NCBI RefSeq assembly: GCF_019578655.1
Contig: NC_063264.1
Location: forward strand, 18,464,429-18,528,428
From: Ricinus communis
Lineage: Eukaryota; Streptophyta; Magnoliopsida; Malpighiales; Euphorbiaceae
Direction of reading: 5' to 3'
Length of the DNA stretch: 64,000 bases
Shown here: piece by piece, positions 35,701-46,608 of the stretch
Layout of the letters: the number at the start of each line of letters is the position of its first letter
Numbering within the stretch: the first letter of the stretch is position 1
Made by a program: the position numbers and the translations under genes
The notes under the pieces: model-generated
What the model was told of the DNA's origin: nothing
Database searches by the model: none
What the model saw: the letters and a program-made list of their open reading frames with translations, nothing else

Positions 35701-37484
35701 TAGGAGTGTATTTGTGAATATGTTAAAACTATCCTATAAGAGGTTTGTGAATATGAGGAAACAACAATGTAATAGGAGTATATTTATGAATATGAGAAAT
35801 CAACCCCGTAAGAAGGGAATATTTATGAGTATGAGAACACAACCACATAAAAGGAGTATAATTATTAATATGAGAAACAACCTCGTAAGAAGTGTATATT
35901 TGTTAGTATAAGAAAATAACCTAGTAAGTCCGATATATCTGTGAGTTTGACGAAACAACACTGTAAAAGGATATATTTATGAATATGAGAAATCAACCAA
36001 GTAAGAGGGGTATATTTTTTAATATGTGAAAAAAAATCCCGCAACAAGGGTATATTTTTAAATATGAGAAAATAATACCATAAGAGGGATATATTTGTCA
36101 ATATTATAAATCAACCCTGTAAGAAGGGTATATTTGTGAGTATTAATAGAACAACCCGTAAAGGGGTGTATTTGTCAATATAAGAAAATATCTACGTAAT
36201 AGGGGTATATTTGTAAATATGAGAAAACCACTCTATAAGACGGGTATATTTGTGAATATGAGAAAACAATACCTTAATTGTGGTATATTTATGAATATGC
36301 GCAATCAACCCTGTAAGAGGTTTCATTTATCTATATGCGAAAACAGCTGCATAAAAACAACATATTTTTTTATATGAGAAAACAACCTCGTAAGGGAGGT
36401 ATATTTGTCAGTATAAGAAAACAACCTCGTAAAAGGGGTATACTTATGAATATGAGAAAACAACCGCGTAAAAAGGGTATATTTACTAATGTGAGAAATC
36501 AACTTTGTAAGAGGGGTATATTTGTTAGTATAAAAAAACAACCTCGTAGGTCATGTATATTTGTAAGTATAATGAAACAACTCCTTAAGAGGGATATATT
36601 TATGAATATGAGAAATCAACCTAGTAAAGGGGTATATTTTTTAATATAAGAAAACAAACACATAAAAGGAGTATATTTTCATATGAGAAAACAACCCTGT
36701 AAGAGGGGTATTTTTGTCAATATTAGAAAACAACTACGTATGAGGTGTATATTTGTGAATATGAGAAAATACCGCCCTAAGAGGTGTATATTTGTGAATA
36801 TGAGAAAAGACTCTCGTAGGAGTGGTATGTTTGTGAATATGAGGAAACAACCCCGTCGAGGAGTATATTTGTGAATATGAGAAAACAACCCCATAAGTGT
36901 GGTATATCTGCGAGTATCGAACACAACCCCATAAAAGGGGTATATTTTTAATATGAGAAAACAACCCCATAAGAGGGGTATATTTGTCAATAGAAAAAAC
37001 AACCCTGTAAATCTGGTATATTGATGAGTATGAGTAAACAACGTCGTAAAAGGGATATATTTGAAAAATCAATCCCGTAAGATGAGTATATTTTTTCAAT
37101 ATAAAATAACCTGTAATATGGGTATATTTGTGAATATGAGAAAACTATCCTATAAGAGGTTTTTGAATATAAGGAAATAATACTGTAAGAGGGGCATATC
37201 TATGAATATGAGAAATCAACCCCGCAAGAACAATATATTTATAAATATGAGAAAACAACCGCATAAAAAGGGTATATCTTTTAATATGAGAAAACAACCT
37301 CGTAAGTCGGGTATATCTTTGAGTATGACAAAACAACGACATAAAAGAGATAAATTTATGAATATAAGAAATGAACCAAGTTAGAGGGGATATTTTTTGA
37401 ATATGAGAAAATAACCCCATAACAAGGGTATTTAATATGAGAAAATAACACCATAAGAGGGATATATTTTTCGATATTATAAAT

Positions 37485-37489
37485 CAACC
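37485..37489. other. E4 left target-site duplication
   Basis: caacc directly before the LTR; the right copy at 43200-43204 is aaacc, one mismatch. Removing E4 and one copy restores an ordinary monomer (atcaacccc-agtaagagg). Confidence 0.7.
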
Positions 37490-38789
37490 TGATGTTTGCT
37501 ACTTGTGTTAGCTACAACCTAAGGTAGTGTACCTATCGATGCAGTCTAGCATTAACGTCGAGTATCAAGGTCGTATTCCTCGAGAAAGTGAAAGCCCAGA
37601 CTTACTCCTTTGTTCTTTGTTATATTAACCTAAAATGAGTGATGAATAATTTCTAAACTAACTAATAGCTACAAGCTAAGTTCTAAGGGAGATGCAGGAG
37701 TAATTGATAACTAAAATAACCAAGACAAGAAAGCAAACCCAAAGGGAACCTAAACTAGTTCGCAATCAAACAAAAGATAAAGGATTGGTGAGTCTAATTA
37801 AGCTTTGTTAATTCTTAACCCGGCTAGCTAAGTATCCTTATCTCTAGCGATTATTAACCAGTTCTTGCTATTCAAAATTCCAATTGCCAAATGGACTTCT
37901 CAATCATACAAAGCAATCTAAACACACAATTCACAACGTCTCATGAATAATGCATTATCTTATTAATATTGAAAGTAAGAAGAATACAAAACTAACCCAA
38001 ACAATCTAACAAAATAATACTAAGCCAACATAGTAAAGAAATCCCAATGGATTTAATCAATCTAGCTAATCATGCTTATTATTAAAATACACAAGAATTC
38101 AATTACAACAATGAGTAAAGGTAGAGAAAACCCGATTACACCCTTGGATGAGAGTAAATAGCCCCAATTTCGCTTGCTCGAATTGAATCGATTCTTGTTC
38201 CTCTTGCTCGATTTGAAAACCAATCAACGAACCTCGCCTAATCTTAAATCTTTGAAGGGAATCCGATTGAAACCTTGATCCAAGTCTCCTTTTCCCTTGG
38301 TTTCAGCTCAGAAAACCCTTAGGAGATAAAAGTTAGGGTTTGGGACGTTCTCCCCCGCTCTCCTTTCTTTCTTTCCTCTCTTCTTTCTTTTAACTAATTT
38401 TCCTGTCGCCGCCAACACGATCGTGTTCCTGGCCGTGTTGGGAACACGGTTTGGTATTCCAAACTGTGTTATTCTCTCCGTGGTCGTGCTTCATAAGAAC
38501 TTATTTTTCTTTTATGTTTGATGCACCCAACACGGCCGTGTTGGGAACACGATTAGTGTTGAAACCAACACGGCCCTGTTCCACTTCCTCATGCTCGTAC
38601 TTAGCTTGTTTCGACAGCTTTGGCATCAAATTATGCTCCAATTCTTCCCTTTATCATCTTTTGACTTCTTTTGGACTAATGCACATAAACAGACACATAG
38701 GGTGAGTGTTGGGACCAATTCACATCCAAATCTCCATATAATCAATCTTAGAAACCCCATTTAGATGTGTGTAAAAAATACACACATCA
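37490..38789 (-). repeat. E4 3' LTR, 1300 bp
   Basis: Same as the 5' LTR except for a deletion of about 150 bp after 37797 (gagtctaatta joins agctttgttaattc). In the 5' LTR the two parts are separated (42051-42200). Palindrome AACACGGCCGTGTT at 38529-38542. Confidence 0.9.
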
Positions 38790-38806
38790 AATAACCCCAC
38801 ACTTAG
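38790..38806 (-). other. E4 polypurine tract region
   Basis: Reverse complement TAAGTGTGGGGTTATTT beside the LTR, as in E1 and E3. Confidence 0.8.
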
Positions 38807-40143
38807 CTCATTGCTTGTCCTCAAGCATTCAAAAGCAAAATAAGGAAAATAAACCACTAAGGAATAATATTAAACTGAAAGACAAGCTAGAGAGCTCCTA
38901 CACATATCCTTAACAAGCATAAGTCAAACAAAAAGAAACAAAGCAATCAATTCAAGTATCACAACCAAGATGCCAATAATTCGCAAAATACTGTCTCAAC
39001 AAAATTATTCAGAACCAACTCCTCACCAGATTCACTCTAAGCCACTCAAAGTGTTTAAAGGGTTATGTTTAATCGCTCAATGCATCAACTACTGCCTTAC
39101 TTACTATATGCTTGCTCTTAAATCCTACTCCTACCACTTATGGAGAGTCAACAACCATGTCAAGAGGTCTTTATAAGGGTTGTAATGGGGATTAGGTAAG
39201 GGTAGGTAAATTTGGTAAGATTTGAACCTATGGTGTTCTGCAATGAAATACATGACCTGCACACAAGTCACAATGATCACAAGGGGTAAACAGTGGACAA
39301 TAGTCTAAGGTGGGAAATAGGAATCAAGTCAAAATGTTTAGCTCACTTACTTTCTTTGTTTTCATCATCTTTCCCTCTTATTCTTCTATTTCTTTTCTTT
39401 TTTGTTTTCTTTTTTTTTCATAAGGGAAGAACATTCACATAATAGAGTGAATTTCTTTTGGATTGAAGAAAGCTGCTACAAGATTCCATACTATTCCCAA
39501 GATAAAAATACCCAATAAAAACAACTCATATGCAAAATCATAACCCAAAACAGAATAAAACTAAATGGTAATGGAATATGATAAAAAATGGTGAAAGAGG
39601 GGGTTATCTACAGAATCAATAAACGAATGAAGGCTATTTGGCTAGAATGAAAAACCTAAGTGCCTCTATCATACCAAAGTGTTAAACTCTCCTTGTGGCC
39701 CTCATAAGCATTACCGAGCAAATTCTAAAAGTAAAGACAGTAATTGGTACTCTCAATATGAAATAAATACAAGCATATACAGTGTATGCTTACAATTTAG
39801 GCTCAATTTCTCACAAGTGTGCTTTTGAGTAGGTTCCAAACAAAAATCATCAAAACATAATTAAATAAACCAAAGCAACTTAGTGCAAAACTCAAACTAA
39901 TTATCTTATATTCTTCCGCAAAACTCAACACTATCGGTTTTACCCGATCACATGGATATAAACAGGATTTCAAAAGCAAGTCAACAGTAAGAGCATCAAA
40001 ACAAAGTGAAAATTTTTTAAAATTTTACAAAGAATTGCATAAAGAATAAACAAATAACTGAGATGGGATAAATATCACCCACCCCACACTTGAAGGACAC
40101 ACTGTCCCCAGTGTACAAAATATATAAGAAATGAAAAAAGGAA
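38807..40143 (-). other. E4 3' non-coding region
   Basis: Aligns with E3 17788-19145. Holds the conserved purine run (about 39375-39425 on the sense strand). No gene. Confidence 0.75.
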
Positions 40144-40241
40144 AAAGAACTAATACTGCCCTGACTATGGCTCCGGAGTGAAAAGAGGTGCATCAACAGG
40201 TATATCAGGGGGTTGGCTAGTCTGTGGTAGAGGAGTGGCTG
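40144..40241 (-). pseudogene. E4 remnant of the extra ORF (last ~30 codons)
   Basis: Matches E3 19145-19240, the C-terminal tail and stop region of the extra ORF. It breaks off at 40241 into an A-rich stretch (40242-40360). The rest of the ORF, its intron and its TATA-like region are gone. Confidence 0.75.
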
Positions 40242-40362
40242 CAAATAATAAAATAAAGAATTAAAATCAAAACTAAAACAAAAATTAAATAAAATATGAA
40301 AACTAAAACTAATAAAATGTTTCAAAACAAAAGGTTAAAATATTAGAGATTAAAGATAAAGT

Positions 40363-41592
40363 TTGGGTTGCCTCCCAAAAGCGCTTCTTTTTTATGTGAT
40401 GAGTCATCTTAGCTGGACTCATGGTGAAAAGCAAATGGTGGGGATTGACGACCATCCATCCTTCTTCCAAGCAAATGACTTCAAGTATCCGCTTAAAGGG
40501 ATAATCGTCAATTTCCTCTTCCCGACTATCAAGCAAGCTGCCAGTATGATGGGCAAGACTTGCTCCTCGTATAATTGCACGTAGTCATGATACTCTAGGG
40601 GCTCTTCCAATTTGAAAGCTGAAGTTTCACCAATTGGAAGGATCGATGGTTGGGCAATTTCTTCAGGAACGTTGATGGTTTTCTCCAGTCCTTGGCTTGG
40701 TTAGCTTGCTAGAAGAAACTCGAGCTCCTCCAAGACTTCTTCATTGGATAACTCATGCTTATCTTCCATCATCCAAGGGACTTGTGGAAAATCCACCAAA
40801 AATTCTTTTAACTGCAACTTGGCATCATCAACTATACATTCGTGTTGATAGTCTTTCATAGGAATCATGTTCGCCTCTTCCTTTTCTAGTTCTATCTCCA
40901 TGTTCAAGAAATCGTCCTGCACAGAAGCATCATCGTCAAACATAGTAGATAAACCAGAAAAATTCTCACCTGAACGCAAAGTGACGGCACTCAAGTGTTC
41001 CTCGGATTCAGTAGCGTTTGATGGAGTTCCCAATTGCTCTTCAGCTATTAACTTGAAGATTAAGCCTACTTGATGCTCTATGTTGTTAATCGAGGCTTGT
41101 TGATCTTCAAGTATCCTCTCTGTTTATTGGAGTCTATCCTCAAGACTTATAATGAACCTCATCATCAGCTCCTCCGACACTAACTCTTCATCTTGAGTTG
41201 AAGGTGCAAGATTAAATTTGTTGATGTGGTTCTTTGAGATTCGTGGTTCGGACCATCTAAGCTCCATCCAAAGGGTGAATGAGTGCTCCACTCTTGATTG
41301 TAGGTGCTTCCATACGAGTCATTTGGCCAATTTCCCGTATAATTCACCTGTTCATAGTTATAAGAACAATGAGCAACATCACTATACAATGGACAATGAT
41401 TACTCAAATGTAAACTACAACAAAATTCACAAAAAACTTGAGATGAAGGATAGGAGTGAAGAGTTGATTGGTAGCCCTGCAAAACGATTCCACTCGAGCT
41501 TCTAAAGATGCATGGGTATCCCAATTTTTAGCACTCTCTTGGTTCCTAATCCCATTTTCCAACGCATCATACAAAGAGTTTGAATTTAACAT
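40363..41592 (-). pseudogene. gag: E4 gag (nucleocapsid part) fused to pre-RT linker
   Basis: Starts MLNSNSLYDALENG at 41592. A one-base deletion near 41446 (agatgaagg against E3 agatgaaagg) shifts the frame before the zinc knuckle CEFCCSLHLSNHC, which keeps C-x2-C-x3-H-x4-C. A further shift leads to the frame 41033-40701 with VTLRSGENFSGLS and ends in LSNEEVLEELEFLLAS. That phrase corresponds to E1's post-protease linker (NEQVLE, about 2600). Past a stop at 40698, LEEPLEYHDYVQLYEEQVLP and KSFAWKKDG resemble the pre-RT linker, after which pol is missing. A GGAGGCAACCCAA motif (40365-40377, - strand) follows. So protease and everything from RT on were deleted. Confidence 0.75.
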
Positions 41593-41721
41593 TGAACCTC
41601 CTTATCATTCACTACCTGAATCATAAACTTAACTAAATAAATATATACAAACAAAAGATAAATAAATAAATAAAAATGGCTAAATTAACAAATAGCAAAT
41701 TTCACTCTAGTTTTCAAACAG

Positions 41722-41739
41722 TCCCTGGCAACGGCACCA
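41722..41739 (-). other. E4 primer-binding site (tRNA-Asp)
   Basis: Reverse complement TGGTGCCGTTGCCAGGGA, two mismatches to the tRNA-Asp complement, 6 bp from the LTR. Confidence 0.85.
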
Positions 41740-41745
41740 AAAACT

Positions 41746-43199
41746 TGATGTTTGCTACTTGTGTTAGCTACAATCTAAGGCAGTGTACCTATCGATGCAG
41801 TCTAGCACTAACGGCGAGTATCAAGGTCGTATTCCTCGGGAAAGTGAAAGCCCAGAGTTACTCCTTTGTTCTTTGTTATATTAACCTAAAATGAGTGATG
41901 AATAATTTCTAAACTAACTAATAGCTACAAGCTAAGTTCTAAGGGAGATGTAGGAGTAATTGATAACTAAAATAACCAAGACAAGAAAGCAAACCCAAAG
42001 GGCACCCAAACTAGTTGGTAATCAAACAAAAGATAAAGGATTGGTGAGTCTAATTATGCTACCCGTGGATGAATTCTTAACCGAATTAGGTTTCTCTCTC
42101 GAGATAACTGAATTCCTAAACCTAATAACCCAAAGTTGGAATCTCTTCCTAACGATTGATTCTTAAATTAGCATTAAGCTTTAATCCACCTCTATTAAGC
42201 TTTATTAATTCTTAATCCGGCAAGTTAAGTATCCTTATCTCTAACCGATTATTAACTAGTTCTTGCTATTCAAAATTCTATTTGCCAAATGGACTTCTCA
42301 ATCACACAAAGCAATCTAAACACATAATTCACAACGTCTCATGAATAATGCATTATCTTATTAATACTGAAAGTAAGAAGAATATAAAACTAACCCAAAC
42401 AATCCAATAAAATAGTACTAAGCCAACATAGTAAAGAAATCCCAATGGATTTAATCAATCTAGCTAATCATGTTCATTATCAAAATACACAAGAATTCAA
42501 TTACAACAATGAGTAAAGGTAGAGAAAACCCGATTACACCCTTGGATGAGAGTAAACAGCCCCAATTCCTCTTGCTCGAATTGAATCGACTCTTGTTCCT
42601 CTTGCTCGATTTGAAAACCAATCAACGAACCTCGCCCAATCTTAAATCTTTAAAGGGAATCCGATTGAAACCTTGATCCAAGTCTCCTTTTCCCTTGGTT
42701 TCAGCTCAGAAAACCCTTAGGGAGATAAAAGTTAGGGTTTGGGACGTTCTCCCCTGCTCTCCTTTCTTTCTTTCCTCTCTTCTTTCTTTTAACTAATTCC
42801 CCCTATCGCCTGCCAACACGGCCGTGTTCTTGGCCATGTTGGGAACACAGTTTGGTGTTCCTAGCCGTGTTACTCTCTGTGGCCGTGCTCCCTAAGAACT
42901 TATTTTTCTTTTATGTTTGATGCACCCAACACGGCCGTGTTGGTTCCCATGTTGGGAACACGGCCAGTGTTGAAACCAACATGGCCATGTTCAGCTTCCT
43001 CATGCTCGTACTTAGCTTGTTTCGGCAACTTTGGCGTCTAATTATGCTCCAATTCTTCCCGTTATCATCTTTTGACTTCTTTTGGACCTAATGCACACAA
43101 ACAGACGTATAGGGTGAGTGTTGGGACCAATTCACATCCAAATGTCCATAAAATCAATCTTAAAAACCCCATTTAGATGTTTGTATTTTACGCACATCA
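41746..43199 (-). repeat. E4 5' LTR, 1454 bp
   Basis: TGATG at 41746 and CATCA ending 43199. Contains AACACGGCCGTGTT twice (42815-42828 and 42928-42941). Several substitutions against the 3' LTR show that the insertion is not recent. Confidence 0.92.
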
Positions 43200-45342
43200 A
43201 AACCCCAGTAAGAGGGGTATATTTGTGAGTATTGATAGAACAACCCCATAAAATGAGTATATTTGTCAATATAAGAAAACAACCCCATAATAGGGGTATA
43301 TTTGTGAATATAAGAAAATAACACCATAATGGGGGTAATATTTATGAATATGAGAAATGAACCCTGTAAGAAGGGAATATCTATGAATATGAGAAAACAA
43401 CCGCGTAAAAGGGGTATATTTATTAATATGAGAAAACAACTGCGTAAGAGGGGTACATTTGTCAGTATAGGAAAACAACCTCAAAAGTCGGATATATTTA
43501 TAAGTATTGACGAAAAACTCTATAAAAGGGATATATTTATGAATATGAGAAATCAACCTAGTAAGAGGGTATATTTTTGAATATTAGAAAATAACCACAT
43601 AAAAGGGGTATTTTTCATATGAGAAAACAACCCCGTAAGTGGGGTATTTTTATTAGTATTAGAAAACAACCCTGTGTGAGACGTATATTTGTGAATGAGA
43701 GAAAACAACCCTGTAAGAGGGGTATATTTATGAATATGAGAAAAGAATCTCGTAGGAGTGGTGTATTTGTTGACTATGAGAAACAACCCCGTAAGAGGGG
43801 TATATTTGTGAGTTTGAGAAAACAACCCCATAAGAGGGGCATATTTGTGAATATGAGAAAACAACCTCGTAAAAGTAGTATGTTTTTTCTTATGAGAAAA
43901 CAACCCCACAATAGAGGTATATCTTTTAATATTAGAAAACAACACCATAAGAGGTGTATGTTTGTCAATATTATAAATCAACCCCGTCAGAGGGGTATAT
44001 TTGTGAGTATGATAGAACAATCCCGTAAAAGTAGTGTATTTGTTAATATAAAAAATAATCCATCATAGGGGTAATATTTGCGAATATCAGAGAACTACCC
44101 TATAAGTGGGGTATATTTATGAATATGTAGAAACAACACCGTTAGAGTGGAATATTTATGAATATGAGAAATCAACCGCGTCCGAGTTGTATATTTATGA
44201 ATATGAGAAATCAACCGCGTATGAGTTGTATATTTATGAATATGAGAAAACAATAACGTAAAATGGGCATATTTATCAATATGAGAAAACAACGTCGTAA
44301 AAGAGGTATGTTTGTCAGTATAAGAAAAGAACCTCGTAAGTTAGGTATATTTGTGAGTATGACGAAAGAACTCCGTAGAAGGGATATATTTATAAATATG
44401 AGAAATCAACTTAGTAAGAGGGGTATATTTTTTAATATGAGAGAACAACCCCATAAATGGGCAATATTTTCCATATGAGAAACAACCCCCGTAAGAGAGA
44501 TATTTTTGTCAATATTAAAAAACAACCCTTACGAGGCGTATATTTGTGAATATGAGAAAACAACAACATAAGAGGGTATATTTATGAATATGAGAAAAGA
44601 ATCCCGTAGGAGTGGTATATTTGTGAATATGAGGAAACAACCTCTTAAGAAGGGTATATTTATAAGTTTGAGAAAACAACCCGTAAGAGGAGTATATTTA
44701 TGAATATGATAAAACAACCCCGTAAGAGTGCTACATTTGTGAATATCAGAAACAACCCCATAAAAGGAGTATATTTTTAATAAGATAAAACAACCCCATA
44801 AGAGGGGTATATTTGTCAATAGAAGATAACTACCCCGTTAGTCTGATATATTTGTGAGTATGAGTAAAGAACGTCGTAAAAGGAATGTATTTATGAATAT
44901 GAAAAATTAACCCCGTAAGAGGGTTATATTTGTGAGTATGATAGAACAACCCCGTAAACAGCGTATATTTATTAATATAAAAAAACTGTAATAGCGGTAT
45001 ATTTATGAATATGAGAAAACTACCATATAAGACATTTCTGAATATGAGGAAACAACACCGTAACAGGGATATATTTATGAATATGAGAAATCAACCCCGT
45101 AAGAAGAGTATATTTATGAATATGAGAAAATAACCGCGTAAAAGGGATATATTTTTTTAATATGAGAAAACAACCTCGTGAGAGGGGTATATTTGTTAGT
45201 ATAAGAAAACAACCTTGAAAGTCAGGTATATCTTTGAGTATGACGAAACAACTCCGTATGAGAAATCAACCTAGTAAGATGGCTATACTTTTTAATATGA
45301 GAAAACAACCATATAAAATGAGGATATTTTTCATAGAGAAAA
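43200..45342 (-). repeat. 39-bp minisatellite, block A5 (reverse)
   Basis: Continuation of A4 beyond E4 in the same orientation, about 55 monomers. Two adjacent nearly identical monomers lie at about 44155-44240 (both with caaccgcgt and gagttgtatattta). Ends near 45342. Confidence 0.93.
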
Positions 45343-45454
45343 CTTATAATTATTTATTTGTTATCCCTATCGGTCAAAGAAAATAAAAGGATGACGCGCG
45401 GTAGTGTTCGTGGGGGTGCTTCAGGATTCCAATGTACTGCGTCCAAGATTAGAA
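45343..45454. other. 112-bp non-repeat stretch
   Basis: Between block A5 and the last stray monomers. Contains aaggatgacgcgcggtagtg and is relatively GC-rich. No homology recognised and no ORF. Confidence 0.5.
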
Positions 45455-45514
45455 CGAACACCATAAAGGGGCATATTTGTCAATATTAATAAAATAGCTC
45501 CGTAGGAGAGGGCA
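45455..45514 (-). repeat. Stray minisatellite monomers fused to RT
   Basis: About one and a half monomers (caccataaaggggcatatttg and tagctccgtaggagagg). The RT frame on the - strand reads straight into them. Confidence 0.8.
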
Positions 45515-45865
45515 TTCCACACACATTCTCCATGTGCCATCCTTCTTTGGAACCAAAATCACTGGAACCGTACAAGGACTTAAGCTCTCACTCACATACC
45601 CCTTTGACATCAGTTCTTCCACTTGCCTTTGAAGCTCCTTTGTCTCCTCTGGATTACTTCTATAGGCTGGTCTATTTGGTATGGAAGCCCCGAGTATGAA
45701 GTCTATTTGATGTTCTATCCCTCTTTGAGGAGGTAATCCACTTGGCATTTCCTCGGGAAAGACATCAGCAAATTCCTGCAAAAGATTAGCAAACATACTC
45801 GGCAAGGAAAGATCAAGTTCAGTAGTGTTCAAATATACATCTTTATAAGTAACAACAAATAACAT
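45515..45865 (-). pseudogene. pol: Ty3/gypsy reverse transcriptase N-terminus, truncated by array
   Basis: Frame from 45865 carries LLQEFADVFPEEMPSGLPP, IEHQIDFILGASIPNRPAYR, ELQRQVEELMSKGYVSESLS and VILVPKKDGTWRMCV (about residues 28-116). It is then replaced by the monomer-encoded LLRSYFINIDKYAPLW. The polymerase palm with its catalytic aspartates is absent. In plant elements the next residues would be the DYR block, so the break lies in the fingers region. Confidence 0.9.
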
Positions 45866-46608
45866 CTGACTTGAATGAAATGCATGCCTAACTTCACTTT
45901 CCTAGCCAAAAAACTACCCTTTGCCTTTGTTTTCTCTTTAGGCTGAATCTCACCCTTTGGGTTTTCATGCTCCTTTTTGTTATTTTCAGCCTCACGCCTC
46001 TCTCTTTCCAACTTACATTGGTCATCATACACTTCCTTAGGAGAAAGAGGTGTCAAAGTAACTTTTCTCCCATCCTTCACAAATGAATACCTATTTAGAA
46101 AACAATCATGGAAAGCCCTTGTATCAAATTCCCATGGCCTACCTAACAAGATATGGCCAGCATGCATTGGCACTACATCACATAGCGCCTTATCTGAATA
46201 TCTACCAATTGTGAAAGGTACAACAACTTGCTTATTCACTTTGATCTCACCACAATTATTTAACCATAACAATTTATAAGGTCTAGGATGTGGAATTAGA
46301 TTTAAACCCAATTTTTCAACCATTAAAGTGCTAGCAACATTTATACAACTACCACCATCAATAATAACAAGACAAGTTTTACCTTGTACATGGCATCTTG
46401 TGTGGAAAATGTTGTCTCTTTGCTGCTCCAAGGTATCATCTTCCTTCATTTGAACACTTAGTGTGCGCCTAGCCACCAAGAGCTCACCTCCCATAGGACC
46501 CTCAATGCAATCATCGCTGCCGTCTTCCAATTGTGGTATCTCATCATCATTATCACTCTCTTCACTTGCTATTTCAATCTCCCCATGGTCTTTAGCCACC
46601 ATTGCCAC
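45829..46608 (-). pseudogene. pol: Ty3/gypsy aspartic protease region
   Basis: 259-codon open frame. An acidic linker (about residues 10-40) precedes the retropepsin-like domain. The active-site motif is IIDGGSCINVAS with Asp at residue 84 (DGGS rather than the common DSG/DTG). The C-terminal HILLGRPWEFD is at about 152-162, followed by a Lys/Glu-rich linker (about 195-240). It overlaps the end of the gag frame and the start of the RT frame in other frames. The shifts at both ends probably reflect decay rather than programmed frameshifting. Confidence 0.85.

Larger units (their letters stand above)
24296..37489 (-). repeat. 39-bp minisatellite, block A4 (reverse)
   Basis: About 13.2 kb, around 335 monomers, uninterrupted between E3 and E4. 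Reverse consensus CCCCGTAAGAGGGGTATATT, then TGTGAATATGAGAAAACAA. Variation is concentrated in the AT-rich half and at the CG step (CCCCGTAAG, CCCCATAAG, CCCTGTAAG). Contains the higher-order repeats and local duplications listed separately. Long frames such as 32242-31577 or 34651-34013 on the - strand are repeat artefacts. Confidence 0.94.
37490..43199 (-). mobile_element. E4: complete pol-less Athila-like retrotransposon, 5710 bp
   Basis: Read on the - strand: 5' LTR 43199-41746, PBS 41739-41722, gag-like and linker frames 41592-40363, A-rich stretch, extra-ORF remnant 40241-40144, 3' non-coding region, PPT 38806-38790, and 3' LTR 38789-37490. Both ends have the TGATG/CATCA termini and minisatellite in the same orientation on each side, with a 5-bp near-duplication. 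This is a true insertion into the array. It shares with E3 the missing capsid, protease, RT and integrase domains but retains more of the pre-RT linker. Confidence 0.92.
35151..45275 (-). repeat. ~0.85-kb higher-order period flanking E4 (A4 end and A5)
   Basis: A marker monomer reading atcaaccYagta occurs at 35151, 35996, 36620, 37375, 43556, 44409 and 45269. Spacings are 845, 624, 755, then 466 after removing E4, then 853 and 860. Each marker is preceded by a gtcggrtatatttgtgagtatgacgaaa-type monomer pair. Confidence 0.7.

Noticed and set aside
24296..37489. Canonical centromeric satellite
   Set aside because: Monomer length (39 bp) and high divergence do not fit the usual ~160-180-bp type. 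A centromeric role cannot be told from sequence alone.
45829..46608. Overlapping gag, protease and RT frames of the second Ty3/gypsy element as programmed frameshifting
   Set aside because: Other internal shifts and stops occur in gag, no slippery heptamer was evident at the overlaps, and this type usually has a single gag-pol frame.
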